From Metarhizium brunneum (taxonomy: Eukaryota > Ascomycota > Sordariomycetes > Hypocreales > Clavicipitaceae): 64,000 nucleotides of DNA. Positions 46,563-58,380 of this stretch are shown in pieces. Numbering within the stretch: the first letter of the stretch is position 1; the number at the start of each line of letters is the position of its first letter. The stretch spans positions 620,001-684,000 of the forward strand of contig NC_089424.1 in NCBI RefSeq assembly GCF_013426205.1, in the 5' to 3' direction. Made by a program: the position numbers and the translations under genes. Under the pieces are notes generated by a model. That model was not told the origin of the DNA. It worked only from the letters and a program-made list of their open reading frames with translations, and ran no database searches.

Positions 46563-47992
46563 TTGTATTCTTGGCAACTTTTCTGCCCTTGGTAGTTTAC
46601 CAACCACATGTCAACGAGCAAGTACGGGATATAACTTGTTTGTGGCGAGACTTGTGGACAGCATTTTCAATATTGTCTCCTTCCATTTGTTTCTTAAAAT
46701 TCATACCATTACGATTACAAGACGATCTAGATAGCATAGCATATACAACTTGCGCTGTTATTTCGTACATTGTTTGTGACGTTGTAGAAAGGCCACGTTT
46801 AGCCAGTTTCAAGTGCGCTATGAGGGGTTCAACCGTTATTTATTGAACATGGGTATCACAAAATCATTTATCGAAATCAAAGAAGAGAAAATAACAACAG
46901 GCCCATGTATTTGTTTTCTCCGTGGCAACTACAGCCGGGCGAATAGAGGTTTGCAAACATCGGACTGGCCCGGCGTCGAAGCTCTGGGCCGGGCAGAGCT
47001 GGATCTACAGACTTGGCGCAACACTCGTGTCACGGAAGAAAGCTATGGATTGAATTTAAAAGCGGATGAGTCCGTGGATAGAAGCTATCCATGAGGGAAA
47101 TTAGACGCTGTTTATAAATATCTAAAAATCTCATCAATTAACAGCCTTAACTGTAGTCAACATCGGGAAGCATCTACGACGCTTTTTCCGTTCTAGTTGA
47201 AAAGCAGGCCCTTTCCGTTCCGTTAATGCGTTAAAAAGTAGGCCTTCCGTTTCAGGTTCTCACTGTGACGCGTATAACGAGGTTTCAGCTCTTCTGCCGT
47301 CCGCCTGCTTCGTGGGAAGCCTCAAGTCTCTCAGGGTCAGGCAATCCAGAAATTTAAAGTATGACGAAATCATTCTTTGAGCTGTTACCACTTGGACTTC
47401 TTCCGGTAAAGGAAAACACGGAAAGCGTTGGTCGGAGGAATCAGAGCTTTGCCTGCCTTATGCATTACCCAGAAGCACTCCTGGCAATAAAGTTGCGTCA
47501 TTGGCCCGGCTTTTGCCTCTGCTTATTTTAAATGATAAACGAGACCCTCCCCAAACCTCTCATCAACAAGTTAATAAGACTATGGTTTGAGTTGCTGACG
47601 TGTAAATATATCGTGATAGCTGCCGCCGACCGTCCAGCATCTTCAATCGATTCGGTCAAACGAGCTTCAAATTCGATAGCTACAACAGACCTGATAGAAG
47701 CAGAAATCGACTCGGTTAATTCCCTCGCCCGCTCGGTCCTCGTCGCTTTCCCTGCCCCGGGGTCAACATTTCGTTGACATCAGGTCTTGTGGTCGTAGAC
47801 AGAATAGTACGTGCTTCGAGGAATATTATTGAAGAAGCTGGGGTTATCTGATGACCAACTTGTAAGACCCACAGAACTTGCCATATCTTCTTCTCTTTCA
47901 ACTGCCTCTTCCCTCTCCTTTTCACTCCTAAAATAACAGCTAGCTCACACTTTGACAGAGTTTACACTGCCTAATTGTCTAACGAGTCACTC
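46563..47992. other. Intergenic region between easC and cloA
   Basis: About 1.4 kb without a recognised gene. Two plus-strand frames (46813-47094, 47532-47777) have no motif. A short imperfect repeat of the type aggccctttccgtt / aggccttccgttt occurs near 47205-47255. Confidence 0.5.
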
Positions 47993-50146
47993 ATGGAGAA
48001 CAACGATACGACATCATTTACCCTCTCCATCAGCGAGAGAGGCCAGATATGGCAGTGGTTGCCTCAGCCTCTACAAGCCTCATGGACTTTGATCATATTC
48101 ACAGCATTTGCCGCTGTGCTCCTCCCTGCCGTTACCACCGGCGTCTATAGATTATATTTCCACCCTCTTCGAAATATTCCCGGGCCCAAACTCGCAGCCT
48201 TGACGAACTTTTATGCCTTCTACTGGAACTGGATACGAGATGAAGGATACTCCAAGCGCTTTGGCGCTTTACACAAATATTACAGTAAGATTCGCTATTC
48301 CAGCCAACTGCCCGTTCCACGCATACTTAACGCATCAGATTCTCCCATTATTCGTATTGGTCCAAACTCTGTGCACACGAACCAGCCAGAGAATTTCGAT
48401 GCGTAAGGAAGCAGCCGAGATTTTAATCTATTGACAGGATCTAACGTTGATTCTATTAGAATATTTAAAGTTGGGTCAAAATGGAGAAAGAGTGACTCAT
48501 TTTACAAGTACTTCAATGGTTTGGACGCCATGATTGATCCAGCACAGTATCGCACCTATCGCTCGCATCTGGCGCCATTATATGCACAACGAGCAATTAA
48601 CGACTTGGCACCAAAGCTTCACAAAGACCTGCTGTCTTCTGCTGCCAAAATGGAGGGACACATCAAAACTGGCGAGGCAGTAAACATGGTAAAAGTCTTG
48701 CGAACATTGAGCGTTAGTTCCAAGGCCAAGTGATCGCCCCAAATACAATGTCTACAGGCCATCTGACAGGAGCTTGCTAGACTTCCATGATTCTCCACAA
48801 TCTCTATTCACATGACATCTCACTCATCGAATATGACGGATACCATCCGTTTTTGGAAGCATTCGAGCAGCTCATGACGCAAAGCTGGCTGTGTAAGACT
48901 TGTTCAACCCTCCATCATTCAGAGTTGTAGCTGACAAAAATCCATCGCTTTCTCTCTCATTCTTCAGTTGTCAGCTATCCTCTGCCAGCCATGTTATTGG
49001 GTCTCATCCCCGGGACAAGTTTTGCAAAGTTCAATGCCTCATTCACGACTTTTATGAAGGTGTGCCCAGCACCCGATAAGGACCTGACAAGATGACAAGA
49101 ATCACTAACGTCTCTGCGTATAGTATTGTAAAGACTGGAACGACGAAGACATGCGCATACAAAAGTTGGCAGAAGACCAGGAATTGCGCGATTCTCACAT
49201 GAAGCGCTATCTTGCCATGGATGGCAATGATTCGGCAAAGGACAAGGTTGTACCGAATCCTTTGGAGGACATTTTTAATTTTGTTGCAGGCGGTAGCGAC
49301 ACGACTTCGTATACGCTCGCTTGTGCGTTCTTCTACATCCTCTCGTCGCCGGAGATTTACGCCAAGCTCGTGAAGGAGTTGGATGAAAATGCCCCATTTA
49401 TAAGGGACATGTTTGATTACATCAGGATTCAAAATCTTTCGTATCTGGTACGTATGGAAAACCATGGTCATATTGGCTTTTTAAACCCTACTCCACGTGT
49501 TGAGCAAGTCAGAATTAAACAATTTGAACCTTTCTAACTGCATATTCCAGAACGCTGTCATTAAGGAGACTCTTCGTATTTCTGTTCCAGTTCCAGGTTG
49601 TTTGCCCCGAATTGTGCCGGAGGGTGGGACGACCTTGGGTTCCGTTTACCTTCCTGCTGGAGTGAGTTTTCATTGATCCCATACTTGGTTTTATTGGATT
49701 CAACCCTTCCCTAGACGCCAACAGTGCGCTAATCATGACTTGCAATCAGACAGCTGTTTCAATATCTCAGCAATCCATCAGCTTTCACGAGAAAATTTTT
49801 CCCTCCCCAGAAAAGTTTATCCCCGAACGATGGCTCGGAAATGAAGCACAGCGACTGGATAAGTGGAATGTTGCCTTTAGCAGAGGTCCCCGCCAATGCA
49901 TCGGTACAAGGTAAGTCATTGTATCTGGCATTTGGTGTTGTTACACAAAAGAGAGGTTTATCTGACGTCGTCTGGATTTGTAGTCTGGCATATCTCGAGC
50001 TGCGCTGTGTTCTCGCTTACTTCCTTTCTCGCTTCGAAATGGCGCTGACGGGCAACTGCGGCGATCGTCTTCGCTGGGTTGATCGCTTCGTCGCCGTGAA
50101 CCTTGACGATGTGGAGATCAAGTTGCTTCGGGATCGGTGGAACTAA
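47993..50146 (+). CDS. cloA: Cytochrome P450, clavine oxidase
   Basis: CloA is the P450 that oxidises agroclavine through elymoclavine towards lysergic acid. Nine exons (47993-48284, 48339-48402, 48460-48712, 48781-48892, 48968-49059, 49124-49447, 49551-49661, 49750-49910, 49984-50146) sum to 524 codons, giving 523 residues. A membrane anchor (SWTLIIFTAFAAVLLPAV) is followed by HPLRNIPGPKLAA. The I-helix motif is AGGSDTTSYT. ExxR is in KETLR, PERW is in FIPERWLG, and the haem loop is FSRGPRQCIG with its Cys ligand. All joins keep the frame and match the family where visible. The ATG at 47993 is chosen; an alternative non-ATG extension upstream is not needed. Confidence 0.9.
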
Positions 50147-51245
50147 TCCAGATCTAACAGAAGCGTTGGAAATCATGTCAATGACTGTCGCTGTGGAGGA
50201 TGGTGAGGCTCTGGCATAGAGCAATTGACTTGGGTGATGCTCGGGCTAAGATATAGCAGAGAAATTTCTATTCGATGTGGGGATCGATGGAATCCTAAGA
50301 TAGAAGATTTCATTTGTTATACAGGAGACACCTGTAATTTTGAGATTATTATTTTGGTTGTTAAATGCTTCTTTATGCGCATTTCATAATAGCTTCCGGC
50401 TGCAAACCGACCCATCAATGCTTCTAGAGTATTTATTACGTAGAGTATTCTATGGCTGCCCAGCTATGAAATTTTCTCTTGATAAGGCTCACATATGCTA
50501 AATGAGAATCAGATGGAATTACACCAAGTTTGTCGTTACAAGACCTGTAGCCATCCATGGACATACCAAACAAGTACATAAGCACCAGAATAGGCAGCCG
50601 ACAGAATACTTGCACGAGCAACCAAATACTAAGCAGAGACGACTTAGATCAGTGAAATCGTGTGAATCAATCCATCCTTGACAAAAATCTCCAACAAATT
50701 GTCGTACATGATACCCAAAACATGTAACGACGCCGAGCAGAGAGCTAGTGATCTGTGAAAAACGATAGGAAGTTTGGCTATTTATGTACTATCAATTCAA
50801 CTGGCAGGACTAAACCAGTCAAAGTAAACTACAATCATCCGGCATCATGTCATTGTTCTGTAAATAATCAATATAGCAAATTACTAGTAAGCCAGGCACT
50901 CTGTTTGTTGGCACAATTTGTGACAAGGGCTCAGTAGAGGGCTTGGAGCAATTTACTCAATTCATCTAATAACAGTCTTTGGTATCAAAGGTCCTTGGTT
51001 TTCCTCAAGGCCTTGAGGGACCAAAGCCGTCTATTTATACAAGAAGTCGGTGAGGACCTTCTGCCCTAATCCCGTGACCGTAGCCCTTGTGTAACCGTGT
51101 GATATTAGCCCATTTCCGTGTGACACAATTGTTCTAATGCTAGCTGATGGAAGGCAGTAACTCGGTCCAGTTCAGGCCTCAGTTCCTCACGAGGCACAGA
51201 TTCAGCGCCTTCGGCCAATACATCAATACCAAATACCTTGTTTGA
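50147..51245. other. Convergent intergenic region between cloA and lpsB
   Basis: About 1.1 kb of AT-rich sequence where the two genes end. No motif-bearing frame is seen. Confidence 0.5.
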
Positions 51246-54200
51246 TCATTCCTTGCGACTCTTTCTGAGTACATTGAGGACGTCTCTGACGACGCCGGCA
51301 GGGGTTTGGCGTATGAAGCGCAGGGCCTCCCCAAAATCGTCCAAAATCTGCTGCATCTCGAGGTTGTGCACCACCTTCTCATCATAAAGCACCGTGACCT
51401 CGAGCCTCTCCGCCTCTAGTTCACAAAACAAGTTGATGGCATAAGTTGCGTCAGCTCTGTAATTGGCATCCGACTTGGGTATTTGTAAAAAGTCGTCGGT
51501 ATCCCACTCTGCAGCGGGCTGCATGACCAGCAATGTTTGAAAAGAACAAGCATGGGCTGGGCATTCTCCCAATCTGCTAATATTCGAAAGTCCAAACTGC
51601 TCATATGGGATGCCCTCAGTGGCGTCGTTCTGGATTCTGTGAAGCATATCTTCCACAACGCTGTCAGTGTCCAGGGTTACCCTGCACGGAATTGTTGCCA
51701 CCGTTGGAATTGTCATCAGGTCAATGTTATCAACTGGTGCATTTCTGCCGGATACCACGGTCCCGAAGAAGACATCGGAAATTTTTTGATGGTGAGATTG
51801 TGTCATGGCCCATGCAAGTCTCACGTACGTATTTGATGTGTACTGGTTTGCGCTGGGCCTAGAGACGGGCGTGGCGTATACCGCCGTTGAGTTTGGCAAG
51901 GGATGATAAGCGTTGGAAGGCAAAGCTGGGAATGCAGGGGTTTCGAGATCCTTCAGTATTGGAATCCAGTAGTCGGCACAATTTGGAAGTGATGCCAGAT
52001 AGCGAATGAATGGACTGACTGGTCGAGGGTCGAGCAAACCACCTTCGTAAGCTGTCCTCAGTTGCTTGATGATCAGGGGCAAGGTGTACCCGTCGTAGAT
52101 GGAATGATGCATCATAAGGATTAGCTTTGTTTGGCTTTGCCCCTTTGGCGCAGGACGACAAAGCACCAGTTGCACCAGGGGTTTGCCAATGTCGACAACC
52201 AAGTCTTCGCACTCAGCATTGTCCGATACTGTCCACGGAATATTGTCCCGTACCACAGCTTGTAACAAGCCATGGGAGGCAGATAGGATCATCCGCGTGC
52301 GTAGGATAGGATTGGCTTTGGCCACAGCAGTCCATGCTTGCTCCAACCGGCTAATATCGATGTGAGAACGTAACGGCAGTTCGAGCCTGGCGATGAACGC
52401 ACTGGGATCACGCATAGTCTCCGAGATGAGGCCTTTTTGGAGAGATGTGCACGGATAAATGTCTTCAATGGCCCTCCTGGGAAGATGGCACTGCTGAGCT
52501 GCTGCCCTGATGACGTCCTGTTTCTTGTCGACCAGCACAAACGGTCCCGGCTTTTCGTCATCCTCACTCTTCTTGTCTTGGATCAAACCCGCCAGGTCAG
52601 ACAGCTGAGGACTTTTAAAAACGTTCTGAACTATGAGTTTGTAATTGTCCTTTCGAGCCATTGAAACTAGTTTCATGGCCGTGAGAGAATCCCCGCCAAG
52701 TGAGAAGAAATTATCATCAGCCCAGACTTGCTCCAGCGGAAGGCTTAATACCTCGCCAAAGTATTTTCGCAAAGTCTTTTCGGCGTTGGTAGTCGGAGCG
52801 CGATAGGATCGCACAGTGGGTTGATATCTTTCCAGTTGTTCTCGTGGTAGTTCGGCGGCGAGTTGTCGCAAGAGCCTGCGGTTAACTTTGTCTGTGCCGG
52901 TTAGTGGAATGACGGCCAAAGGAATGATTGCCGAAGGGACCATGTAAGAGGGTAGACAGTTCTGCAATTTTGATAGTGTGGCTGGAACTAGAGAACGAAA
53001 CTCGTCAGTCGGTTCGGCAAATATGGCAGTCGAGGTTGATCCACGGCCTCCGGTTATGCTATCTGAACTGGAATCATCTTCAGGTCGCACAAATGCCATC
53101 AACATAGGAGGGCGCGACGAGTCGGGCATCGTGACAAGCTCTGCAACAACAAATCTCGCCCTTGGAAAGGCCAACTTGAGATGGTGCTCGACCTCGCCAA
53201 GTTCGATGCGCTGACCACGAAGCTTGACCTGCGTGTTTTTACGGCAGATGAATTCAAGCGATCCATTGGCAGCGTAACGAACCAGATCACCGCTTTTGTA
53301 TATTTTGACGCTCTTGTTGCAGTTGTTTCCGCGCAGCTCCCGCAGCCAATCTGGAGGCTGAATGAACGTCTCTGCTGTTTGTGCGGCATCATCTAGATAG
53401 CCGCGTCCCACGATTTCTCCTTCAATCACCAATTCTCCAATCGCGCCGATGGCCTGTAGTCTTTCATGGCTTCTCGGGTCAACCACCCAGCAAGCACTTC
53501 CGGTGTCGTGATTTATCGTCTGGAGATTGGACGAAGTTCCTGTGATGCAGTGGATTGACATCATAGAACACTCAGTCGCTCCATAAAGATGAACCACACG
53601 AACATGGTTTACCCACTTAGAAAATTCGCTTGTCACCAATTTCTCACCCCCGAGAGTTAGAGTTTGCAGTGTTGGAAAATCTTGAGGATCTAATATCCGT
53701 GCAACCGTTGGAGTCAGACTCAGATGGGTGGCTCGAAAGTGCTGGATTGCATTTGCCAAATCGTTGGATCTCTCAGTATCCGAGGGCACGCATACACACC
53801 CACCAACAGTCAGAGTCATAAGAGTGTCAAAGATTGTGACGTCGAATGCATAGGACGCGAATTGAAAAACCCGTGATTCCTGATTAAGTCCGAGAGATTT
53901 GATGTATGTCGGCATAGCTGCAAGGAACGATGAGTGCTCGCTGACCACGCCTTTTGGCGTCCCAGTCGAACCTGACGTAAATACAGAATACAGAGCCGTT
54001 CCGGGAGTCACCAAAGCGTCCGGTCTCTGGATGTCTTCCGTATGCCAGTTCCTTTCTGCATCGTTGTCTCCCAGTTCGACAATGAAAGGCGCCAGACTCG
54101 CCGCTAATTTGGCATGATGAGTTGAACAAACGATGAGCTTGGCCGACACTTTGTTGCAGATGTCGAGGAGTCTCTTATGAGGATGTGATGGATCGAGTAG

Positions 54201-55214
54201 TACAAACGCGCCGCCAGCTTTCATCACCCCAAGCATGGCGACAATAGTCCATCGGGACTTCTCGAAACAAACAGGTACAAATATCTCTGGGCAAATACCG
54301 AGTGCTGTCAGACGTTGAGCTAGGCGGGAGGATGCCTCATCCAACTCTTTATAGCTAAGTTCGCCGTCCCACGCGGACACTGCCAACGCCGATGGATTAA
54401 GTTGGCAGCGCTCACTAATCAGCTCATCAACGCGATAGCCCGGATGATGAGCTAGATTTGCATTCCACGAATAAATTTGGGATTTTTCCGTGGCACTTAA
54501 GAGAGAAATGTCGTCAATTTGGTGTTTCTGGTTGATGATTTCGCTTATCGCTTGGCCAAGAGCATTCATGACACTTATCGCTTGGTTCTCCTGTAGAAGT
54601 GATGTCTGATACCTAATAGTTACACTAGCGATATTTTCCTTGAATTCGAAAATGATAACAATGCCGAACTACAGAATTTCTATCAGATTCCGAATATTAT
54701 TATCTTGTGTATTTGAACGGGGTCTTCTTACCATGTCAAGGCCAGCCGAGTCTATTTCCTGTCCGGCTCTCTGCTGATTGGGAGACAAAACACACGTGTT
54801 AAAAAAAGATGTGATAAAATCCCCTGTCTCCTGCGATAACTGGGAGACAGGGACACCTGGAGCCTGTAGCCTTTCCAAACAAGCTGTTTCAAGTGTCTTA
54901 AGGATCCTCAAAGTCGATTTGTCCGTAGTGAAATCAACACGGCAGGCATTGACGCTCCTTGTTGCTCTCCCAAAACAAACTGTATCTTGTCCAGTATATG
55001 CCCGGAGAACAAGAGTCCAAGCTGCGCAGAATACTGCGGCGACATCATTATTGCAATGCTCGTTTGCGAAAGATTCCAGTCTGTCATAGCTCTCATTCAG
55101 AGAGGTTGAAACCGACGCCAAGCCTGGCTTGCTAGTTTCGGGAGCGACTAACTCTGGGAAGTTACATGGACTGTAGCCTTCAAGATAGGTTTTCCAGGCG
55201 GTAAAACTCGCCAT
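51246..55214 (-). CDS. lpsB: Lysergic acid-activating NRPS subunit, LpsB
   Basis: LpsB activates D-lysergic acid as a thioester and passes it to an amino-acid-loading partner. Two exons, 54732-55214 and 51246-54668, sum to 1302 codons, giving 1301 residues, the family size. The order is: an N-terminal half condensation-like segment (about 1-210), an adenylation domain (TSGSTGTPKG near 398, LYGATECS, GDLVRY), a thiolation domain (FFSLGGDSLTAMKL near 818, with the phosphopantetheine Ser), and a full condensation domain with HHSIYDG near 1014. The hand-read specificity positions are D-V-F-S-T-G-L-M-M. There is no epimerase, thioesterase or reductase. The start MASFTAWKTYLEGYSPC matches relatives; the open frame upstream is ignored. 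Confidence 0.9.
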
Positions 55215-55680
55215 TTCAGTTCTCGTCTGAGTGAGACACAGTTGATAGTAGTAGGGAGTTGGTACAATGAATAACAAGTTTAGCAGCAAAGCCAACTTCT
55301 GAGGCTTTTTTATCCACTGCACCCCTATTGAAACCAAGGAGTTTTCCTATTCTCATTAGTATAAGTAAAATATCGAACCTTTGTACCAAGCATGACTAGG
55401 TGGGGAAGCGCGTTGAGTTGACGGCAAAGCCGAACATTGAAACCAATCTACGAAATAACCCCCGTTTTTTTACATCGTCATTTTATCTGTAGACCAGGGT
55501 GTGCAAAACTAATAGAACACGGGTTTTGTCTGTAATGTGAGGCAATCTATGGGGTATAAATGCCCGTGGGCTAGGTCATCCACACAGAATCTTCCTCCGA
55601 GAAAGTAAGACAATGTTTATTCATAAGTCAGCTAGTCGCCTTGCCAGAACCCAACTAAGCTAACTCGATACTATCTCACA
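55215..55680. promoter_or_regulatory. Divergent lpsB/easA upstream region
   Basis: The 466 bases between two divergent pathway genes form a compact shared promoter region. A GTATAAAT box serves easA. No other gene fits in. Confidence 0.5.
55554..55561 (+). promoter_or_regulatory. TATA box of easA
   Basis: GTATAAAT lies about 120 bases before the easA start codon and 60 bases before a C/T-rich stretch. It is the clearest core promoter element in the cluster. Confidence 0.5.
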
Positions 55681-56817
55681 ATGTCCAATTCGAATCTTTT
55701 CAGGCCTATTGCCTTCGGAAAAGGAGTGCTTCAACACAAAATAGTACTCTCGCCTATGACGCGCTTCCGTGCGGACGATAATGGTGTACCGCTTCCTTAC
55801 GTCAAGACCTACTACTCTCAGCGAGCATGTCTTCCAGGAACCTTGCTAATTACAGAAGCCGTGGCCATCTCTCCGCGAGCCAAAGGATTTCCTAATGTTC
55901 CGGGTATTTGGAGCCCCGAACAAATAGCAAGTTGGAAAGAGGTTGTTGATGCGGTGCACTCCAAAGGCTCTTACATCTGGCTACAACTCTGGGCAACTGG
56001 ACGAGCTGCTGATATGGACACCCTGAAAGCCAATGGGCTCGAACTTGTGTCTAGCAGCGCCACGCCAGTTGGTCCAGACGAGCCGACGCCACGGGCTCTC
56101 ACCGAGGACGAGATCACATCATACATCGCTGATTATGTACAAGGAGCCAAGAATGCAGTATTTGGCGCAGGATTCGATGGGGTTGAGATCCACGGCGCCA
56201 ATGGATTCCTCATCGACCAGTTCCTCCAGTCTTCTTGTAACCAGCGCACGGATGGTTGGGGCGGCAGCATCGAGAACCGCTCGAGATTTGGACTCGAAAT
56301 CACGAAGCAAGTCATTGATGCGGTTGGAAAGGACCGTGTCGGTATGAAGCTGTCCACCTGGAGCACATTCCAGGGAATGGGCACAATGGAAGATCTGGTG
56401 CCTCAGTTCCAGCATTTCCTCACACACCTTGCCGAGATGGACATTGCGTATGTCCACCTCGCCAACTCGCGCTGGGTAGAAGAAGAAGACCCTACCATCA
56501 AAACGCACCCGGACATTCATAATGAGACTTTCGTGCGCATGTGGGGGGACAAGAAGCCAATCTTGCTGGCGGGCGGCTACGACGCCGATTCGGCTCAGCG
56601 CGTTGTGGATGAGACGTACGCCAAACAGAACAATGTCATGGTAGTTTTTGGAAGACATTATATCTCAAATCCCGATCTCCCATTCCGGTTGAAGATGGGC
56701 CTCGATCTGGAGAAGTATAATCGGGACACGTTTTATATTCCGTTCTCGGACGAGGGATACCTAGACTACCCATACAGTGAGGAGTATTTGGCTCAAGAAC
56801 AGGGGGTAGCAGCATAA
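55681..56817 (+). CDS. easA: Old yellow enzyme homologue, isomerase-type EasA
   Basis: EasA is an FMN protein that acts on chanoclavine-I aldehyde. The single exon encodes 378 residues. FMN-barrel motifs are LSPMTRFRADDNGVPLPY near residues 24-40, LITEAVAISPRAKG, and GFDGVEIHGANGFLIDQFLQ. The position that is Tyr in reductase-type EasA (near 176-178 in Aspergillus fumigatus) is Phe176 here, in HGANGFLID. Established work shows that Tyr gives the reductase (festuclavine route) while Phe gives the isomerase that allows agroclavine and, after CloA, lysergic acid. The end contains GRHYISNPDLPFRLKMGL, the phosphate-binding loop. It is divergent from lpsB and upstream of lpsC on the same strand. 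Confidence 0.95.
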   Translation: MSNSNLFRPIAFGKGVLQHKIVLSPMTRFRADDNGVPLPYVKTYYSQRACLPGTLLITEAVAISPRAKGFPNVPGIWSPEQIASWKEVVDAVHSKGSYIWLQLWATGRAADMDTLKANGLELVSSSATPVGPDEPTPRALTEDEITSYIADYVQGAKNAVFGAGFDGVEIHGANGFLIDQFLQSSCNQRTDGWGGSIENRSRFGLEITKQVIDAVGKDRVGMKLSTWSTFQGMGTMEDLVPQFQHFLTHLAEMDIAYVHLANSRWVEEEDPTIKTHPDIHNETFVRMWGDKKPILLAGGYDADSAQRVVDETYAKQNNVMVVFGRHYISNPDLPFRLKMGLDLEKYNRDTFYIPFSDEGYLDYPYSEEYLAQEQGVAA

Positions 56818-58380
56818 TAATGTACATAGAAGAATGGCCTACCTCGATTATTGAAACTTGTGGCTAGTTAATTAAAACCGATCCCAGTGAAAGATGCCTC
56901 AATTTGGTAGAATTAAGCTTCTATGCGTAGCAGCCATTGCGATTAATGATGGCCCATGTACGCGTTCAACTACCTGTGGCAGATATGTGGCCCCATTAGT
57001 CTTGAATGTATCATCAGCTGAAGAGGCAGGATGATGTGAACAAAAATACATTGTTCCGGTGCCTCTATGTAGAGCAATTTCTAGGTGATAGCCTTTCGAT
57101 AGGCTTTCTTGTGGCTTCTCACACGAAGACTTTTATCATATCTCTGGAAATTTAATCAAGCCGCTGTTTGGACACTGAAGAGTAGCTAGAGACAAATCAT
57201 TATCTTAATTAACCCACTTCTCTTTCCACGTTTTCTGTAGATGCTGAAAGCCACGACAGACCCAAGTCACTCGGGGGTATTATACTATTTCATCAGCTTC
57301 ATCAATACTTTCCGTGAACTTTTGAACGCGTGCTACTTGAAAGGTTGCTAGGTGTAATAGGGAATTATTTATATATATCTGAAGAAGCCCTGAGCTGATG
57401 GTGACCGGTGGGCTGTGTTTATGGGGTTTTGCGGACTGTTATGGAAGATGGATAGAAGACATCAATGATTCTTCACTTCATACTGCCCCCCACCTTGTTG
57501 ATAAATATCAACCAAATGCGGTTACGGCGTACTCCGTTATGTGACGCCTATGTATATCCGATGTCGTATTACATGTATCCACTGCGCTGTGTAACATTCA
57601 GCGGCTCTCTCACTGGCCCCTTCAAACACCATTTCCAAACGTTGAATCTGGTAGGTGTACTTACTTTTTTCGGCAACTTGGTAAAAACTGGTGTCTGGTC
57701 CAAATTGTCATTGACCTCATTCGGTGCCCGGAATATGATCTTGAACGGAGACAGCCCTGGGTATGTGTGAAGTCTGCCACTGCGCGGACATCCCTTTGTG
57801 GTAATAGCCATGAGGTGCCTGTTGAAGTCTTGTGTGCTCAATTCTTCTTCGCTCCATAAGTGGCTGCGAGCTATGCCCGTTATATGAACCATTGATCGAA
57901 GAGATTTTGGCCAGCCACCCATTCTCACCGGTCAGTGCGAATCCTGATCAACGCATGCTTCTCTTTCCCAACAGGTGTCGGAATCGCGAAGTCCACATAC
58001 AATATGAATTGTTCGGAATTCATATAGTATGAACTGAAGCCTTTGTCTCAATTGCCATTTGGGGAATGCTAGGATCCAGCTTCAAACTCTGCCTCATAAA
58101 TAATAGAATCGGCCTTCCTATCACGATCTCTTCGATGATCCACTTATGATCTTTTTTTCGTAGCGAAGTAGTTATTCAACCTCTACAAATCAAAATCCAT
58201 GCGTCAAGCCTTCGACAAGAAAATTGCATTGTCGCGATAACCCAAAAATTCTTTGTCATTCTCTCGCGACAGGAATTCTTTTAGCAACAAGAATTCGTTT
58301 CTTCATTCGAACGGTCACCATCCTCATAGCTCCCGGCACACTTCCAAACAAGGAGACAAATTTTATATGGAAGATGGTAA
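56818..58380. other. Intergenic region between easA and lpsC
   Basis: About 1.6 kb, AT-rich, with no gene motif. It holds the lpsC promoter; TATA-like tatatatat lies at about 57371-57379, far from the start codon, which would imply a long leader or another promoter. Confidence 0.45.

Noticed and set aside
51537..51862. Plus-strand frames within the lpsB condensation domain
   Set aside because: Antisense to a conserved NRPS domain.
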